Below are positions 60,401 to 64,000 of a stretch of DNA of 64,000 nt, piece after piece (position 1 is the stretch's first letter; the number at the start of each line of letters is the position of its first letter). Origin of the DNA: Populus alba (Eukaryota > Streptophyta > Magnoliopsida > Malpighiales > Salicaceae); assembly GCF_005239225.2 (NCBI RefSeq), contig NC_133301.1, positions 12,524,318 to 12,588,317 on the forward strand. The letters run 5' to 3'. A program made the translations under genes and the position numbers. The notes under the pieces were generated by a model. The model was not told where the DNA came from and did not search any database. It saw only the letters and a program-made list of their open reading frames with translations.

Positions 60401-63056
60401 GAAATTTCCTTCATGTTCTTGGCATAATAATGTCTATTGAAATATTTCATTGCTGGTTAAGATTTTTAGGTTTTGAGAAATTTAAGAAGTCCAAAACAGT
60501 TTTGTAAATCAAGCATAACTATTAATCCAACTGTTGGATCGAGCTGTAAGGATCGAGCTATAATTTTGACAGAAGATTCAGAAGATCATGTTTCCAATTA
60601 GGTTAAAATTTCATGATGATCGGAGATTGGGAAGACCTTCAAATAAGGCTCGAAAGTCATTGTGCGAGATTATCTTTATTTACCTTGTTGTATTCAGATT
60701 CTTTTTTCTATTTAGATTAGGACTTTTGATTTAATTAGTATTTTGCTATTTAGAAAACAATATCTACTTCTCTGTAATTCACATTTCCAGTGGTACAGTA
60801 TACAGAAGTGTATAGTGTGTATAGTGTATAAGAAAAAGATATGATCCCAAAAATCTATAGTGAAAATAGTCAACCATCATAAAGCATGTATAATAACCGA
60901 ACGAGAAAAAGGAATTGATAAAATTTCAGTAATGCAATCGATGTAGCTGTCATGGAAATGAAGAAAACAGCATCTTGCTCAGGTATAATATACAAACAGC
61001 GCGGGGGGGGGGGGTAAAAAGGGAACAAAAAAGGCAAAGAATGAATTAAGGCCCAAAAGGATCAGAACAGGAGGGAGATATAAGTTTTTTTTGCACAAGC
61101 AAATCAACATACTGAGGGTGCCACAGTTTCTATACCTGTGGTAGGGGAAGGACAGAAAGCAAATCAATGATGAAATATCTCTGCATGTACCGCTTGGCTA
61201 TTTGTGTGGGATCTATAACAAGTTCACCTCGCCCAAACACCCGAGAAGACGGTGCAATGTAAGCTGTTCGGAACTGGAGAGCCATGCGTATAAGATAGAA
61301 AGCATCAACAATTGTTCGAAAAGTTGTTGCTATAGTTGCTAATTTGCGATCTATTCCAAGACAGGTCTCTGAATCACTAAAAACTGGAAGATAAAAAAAT
61401 AGAGGGTCCACAGAAACCGCCAGAATACATGATATGAGAAACAGTTTATTGCAGAACTGGAGGAATTTATCTTGAGGATCAAAAATCTTCTTTTCTGACA
61501 CTTTAAGATCTTCTGGAAACACTCCCCGTGGGACCCCGAATCTAAGTGACCGACCAATAGACTTGAGTCCCTCAGACCCTTTTCTGATTCCTCTCTTGAA
61601 AGATCTTGATGGTGTATCTGCTCCTTGACCAGTACGTCTAAATCCTTCAATACCAAACCCACAATTTCTCGCTACCGCACTGGAAGGCGATGATAGCCTA
61701 GAATCCAAGTCATCCAATCTAAGATTCAGAAAAACAACAAAACTGAAAAAGTCAGATGCTCAAGGAAAAATAATTCATACTACAGAACCCCTAGAAGCGG
61801 GAAAAAGTAAGGTTCTCAAAATGGTAAGAAGGACGTCCTAACATAATTAGAAAAATAAGCCTTTAAAATCTATTGAAGGAACCTCCAACTGGGTGAATAA
61901 TGCAGTCAAACATTGGATTCAAAACTTTAATAATTTAAGTATAGATTTGAACATCCCATATACTAGAACTTTAATAAATCAAATGTTAGATTCTAAACAT
62001 CTCATATACTATCCACATAACCAGTCAATATTGGAAAATGATTACATAAACTGAGAGAACAGGTACATAAAGCTACATCAGTGCATCACATAACCATACA
62101 ATGGGTAGATGATAATTATGTAAAGCAAATTGTTTTGGCTGGGTATGACAACAGAATTGTTCATAAGCACCTTTATTACATACTAAGATTTCAAAATGGG
62201 AAAATATCACTCTCACAGCAGCTTCCACGTAGCAGAACTTGTTTTCTAGGATACTTTACCAGCATAAACTATAGAATAGTACTAGACTAGCAGATACTGA
62301 TATTGGCCTCATTTTCTGATTGTATATAAAATCATAAGATCCTAAGTTGCGTATTATTAACTTATTTCAATATCCTAAATTCCTCCCACAAGCCAAGAGT
62401 AGTACAAACACCATTGAAGCAAACATAAAACATTAACCACAAAAAGAATACATATATTGCAATTCAACTAAAAAAAATGTTACAGCAGATTTTATATGAC
62501 AAACTTTACAGTTGCATAGATAACACCAGCCCTCTAAATTGATTCTAATTCTACAGAAAGAGATGTCTTCAACCATATATTGTGTTATCAACAAAACCAT
62601 AAGCACGAAAATTAGGTTTAACTGATCAAGAGAAGAAGCTGAATGCTCAACCTTGGATAAGGGCGGCAGCAACATATGCAAATAGTTACATCTACCCCAC
62701 CACAATTTTGAAACTCGTGATCATGTTTAAAATTTCAAGAACCTATTCCTACCACAACCATTTATTCGCATAGGCGTCTTTTCATATGCTTATGAGGAGG
62801 CTTCTTCTTCTTCTGTTTTTTCTTTTTTTTTTCATTTCAAACCTCACTAATGACTTATTGATTATCTTTCTTCTTAACTTAAATTTTTTTGTGAATCAGG
62901 GAAAAAAAACTGTGTCTTCAATGCTTAAAAATAAAACAAAATATTCCAACAAACACAATGACCTCTAACAAGAATTTCATTAAAACTTTACCTGACAAAC
63001 TTGTCTCTTTGACCACCACCTAGATATTGCGATTTCGAACCACAATCAAACATCAT
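51402..63056 (-). CDS. Cyclic nucleotide-gated ion channel, CNGC5/6/9 group
   Basis: Seven coding exons on the minus strand: 63056-62992, 61718-61136, 60182-59970, 59481-59189, 54440-54329, 53247-53011, 52103-51402. Phases join to 734 aa, close to Arabidopsis CNGC5/6. These plasma-membrane cation channels carry Ca2+ and are gated by cyclic nucleotides and calmodulin. The cytosolic N-terminus ends at SEKKIFDPQDKFL; S1-S6 follow in exons 2-5. The pore region is WWGLQNLSTLGQGL across exons 4-5. A C-linker (RVRRYDQYKWLETRGVDEE) leads to the cyclic nucleotide-binding domain in exon 7 (REGDPVDEMLFIIRGRLESV, GDFCGEELLTWAL). A calmodulin-binding stretch and IQ motif (IQAAWRRYSKRK) precede the C-terminal KPPEPDFTADD. 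The short first exon was set by a phase-2 junction giving RLDDLDSRLSS, as in the family. Start: two adjacent ATGs at 63056-63051; the first was taken. Confidence 0.93.
53254..53496. repeat. Tandem duplication of about 120 bp in CNGC intron 5
   Basis: Units begin with CAATAGCAGAAA(A/C)CA at 53254 and 53374 and share CAATTTCAGTATCATCAG, ATATTACATATCTATTTA and CTTAAGGCAGCAGAAGCAGG. The first unit starts within a few bases of the exon 6 acceptor, so duplication carried intron sequence only. Confidence 0.88.
53721..53853 (-). mobile_element. TRIM-like LTR fragment with primer-binding site, in CNGC intron 5
   Basis: Read on the minus strand, TGTTAGATTATAAT...TTGAAACTTCACCT...TTTGGGTTGAGATG...TTCTTTGACA resembles the end of a widespread small plant LTR element (TRIM type). 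Directly after it comes TGATATTAGAACC, a mutated form of the initiator-tRNA-Met primer site TGGTATCAGAGC. Only this end is present. Identification is from memory of the motif set. Confidence 0.55.
54547..57523 (+). mobile_element. Degenerate LTR retrotransposon in CNGC intron 4, with nested hAT-like insert
   Basis: Two related LTRs are visible: about 54547-55795 (interrupted) and 56963-57523. Both share ATTATTCTT(G/A)GCA(C/T)AATCAT, TTGCATTATTTCATT(G/A)ATGG, GGTAAAACA, ATTTACCTTGTT, GTTTTAATTA and TAATATAAATAG. After the left LTR comes a degenerate Met-tRNA primer site (TGTTATCGAAGCAGG at about 55797-55811). Before the right LTR is a purine-rich AGAAGTAGAGAGGACA tract. The internal part is only about 1.2 kb, with broken gag-like frames (for example 56328-56600) and no RT or integrase, so it is non-autonomous or deleted. 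It lies antisense to the channel gene within the 4.7-kb intron 54441-59188. No target duplication was found. Confidence 0.7.
55046..55733 (-). mobile_element. hAT-like element inserted in the left LTR
   Basis: The block is bounded by TGTTGTCAAAGG at 55046 and CCTCTTGACAACA ending at 55733, a 9-bp perfect terminal inverted repeat (TGTTGTCAA). The sequence after its right end (GTAGCCCTAGAGCTTGAAAA) resumes the LTR seen uninterrupted at 57478, which shows it is an insertion. On the minus strand near 55240-55330 an Asp/Glu-rich frame (DMEDSSEGEESMDG) resembles the acidic C-terminus of plant hAT transposases. Subterminal GCCTCGCCTAGGTG fits this type. No clear 8-bp target duplication. Confidence 0.55.
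60392..60754 (+). mobile_element. Truncated solo LTR of the same family, in CNGC intron 2
   Basis: TGATATGGGGAAATTTCCTTC begins a block aligned with the LTRs at 54547 and 56963 through CATTGCTGGTTAAGATTTTT, TTTCATGATGATCGGAGA, TTATCTTTATTTACCTTG and AATTAGTATTTTGCTATTTAG. The similarity stops about 200 bases before the LTR end. It has the same orientation as the intron 4 element. Confidence 0.75.
61001..61014. repeat. G-run of about 13 bases in CNGC intron 2
   Basis: A GCGCGGGGGGGGGGGG homopolymer 120 bases from the exon 2 donor. Simple repeat. Confidence 0.8.
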
Positions 63057-63084
63057 TCCCAACTTCTTAAGACAAAAACATCAC

Positions 63085-63597
63085 CTGCAAAGCTCCCAGA
63101 AGAAGAGTAATGATAATTTATTAAAAAGCATTCCAATTTGCAACAAACATCAAAATTACACTACCTTGATTAAAAACTCAACAACTAAAAAAATACTAGC
63201 AGTAACTTTAGATGTATTAGATCTCCAATAACAGCACTGATTTTAATTATCTACCGTTGACCACTAAATTCATGAATTACAAGAAAGATTCCTAAGATGA
63301 GAGAGAGAGAGAGAGAAGTAACAATCAAAAAGCAAGAAGAATACAGATTTAAAAAAACAAAAGCCTCGAATTTCGAAAATGGAAACTAAATCAAAGTATA
63401 ATGGTAGCAGGCATGCAACAGAATTCCACGGAGAATCTACTAATACAGGGGTAAAAAAAGTTAACCACGAAATCAAATTAGAACCGTAAAGCACTGATTT
63501 TTAAACTACAAAATTCGATCGATCGATTTGGCGCTAAACGAGAATTCGGAAATAAGGAAATTGCAAGAGAGAGGGAGAGAGGAAGAAAGTAACTTAC
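63085..63597 (-). other. 5' UTR intron of the CNGC gene
   Basis: Minus-strand donor CACT/GTAAGTT at 63597 and acceptor GCTTTGCAG ending at 63085, 28 bases before the ATG. The upstream leader (to about 63740) is rich in GAGAGAGA/CTCTCT tracts. Confidence 0.6.
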
Positions 63598-63740
63598 AGT
63601 GAAATGAAAGTTTGGGGTTTAGGTGATTAAGGAGGAAGATGAAGTAGAAATGATGTTAGACAGAGAGAGACCGAGAGACTTGAGTTTTTACAGGGAGGGA
63701 GAGGGAGAGTTGCAATTAGGCGCGATTATTTAGAGAGGAA

Positions 63741-64000
63741 GAGAGGAAATCGGAGATATTTTTTTTTTTACCGGAAATTGACCCAAGCAAGAAGAGTACA
63801 AACTGAAAGAAAGAAGGCAAAGGACTGAAAGGAGTCAATAATGTCTCGCACTTTTTCAGTTACTGAATTGCCCCTCTCTTCTTTGGCAGCTCATCTGCAG
63901 TCCGCTTGCTTCTGGCAACGGCAAAATAAAATAATTTTCGAGCCACTTTTAAAAACAAAAGAAGAAAAGAAACCGGATAAATTTATACTTGGGATTTCCT
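63741..64000. other. Upstream flank of the CNGC gene
   Basis: Window edge. Contains a short T9 run and mixed-composition sequence likely to be promoter of the CNGC gene. No other gene seen. Confidence 0.4.

Overview
This window is plant nuclear DNA. It has GT-AG introns, long AT-rich intergenic DNA, transit and signal peptides, and plant-only gene families (HCT-type BAHD acyltransferase, CNGC channel, nodulin-21/VTL iron transporter). Protein and repeat flavour suggest a woody eudicot close to poplar or willow; that placement is inference from remembered family sequences, not a search.

Layout. Bases 1-5,840: AT-rich intergenic DNA with a Tourist-like element. 5,845-10,213: HCT-like acyltransferase gene (+), two coding exons. 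10,441-16,605: repeat-rich, with a decayed Ty1/copia element, a four-unit degenerate tandem repeat and a second Tourist-like element. 16,869-21,033: chloroplast YbaB/EbfC (STIC2-type) gene (+), seven exons. 21,886-27,709: serine carboxypeptidase-like gene (-), nine exons, complete catalytic triad. 27,760-32,330: gene-poor. 32,338-33,538: pseudogene of a YIF1 Golgi/ER membrane protein (+). 35,348-39,287: signal recognition particle receptor alpha subunit (+), nine coding exons, with one apparent 1-base homopolymer frameshift. 39,660-45,100: gene-poor repeats. 45,101-45,775: intronless vacuolar iron transporter homologue (-). 45,890-51,400: repeats, including a perfect AT-cored palindrome. 51,402-63,740: CNGC5/6/9-type cyclic nucleotide-gated channel gene (-), seven coding exons; its introns hold an LTR retroelement with a hAT-like insert, a truncated LTR of the same family and a TRIM-like fragment.

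The genes are independent housekeeping or metabolic loci (phenylpropanoid acylation, thylakoid protein biogenesis, secreted peptidase, co-translational targeting, iron storage, calcium signalling). I see no operon-like or cluster logic and no evidence for a novel multi-gene system. The main points of interest are the broken YIF1 copy, the A9 frameshift in the SRP receptor gene, the nested transposons in the CNGC introns and several tandem or palindromic repeats. All exon boundaries were read by eye from splice consensus, reading frame and family conservation; codon phases agree across every gene listed.
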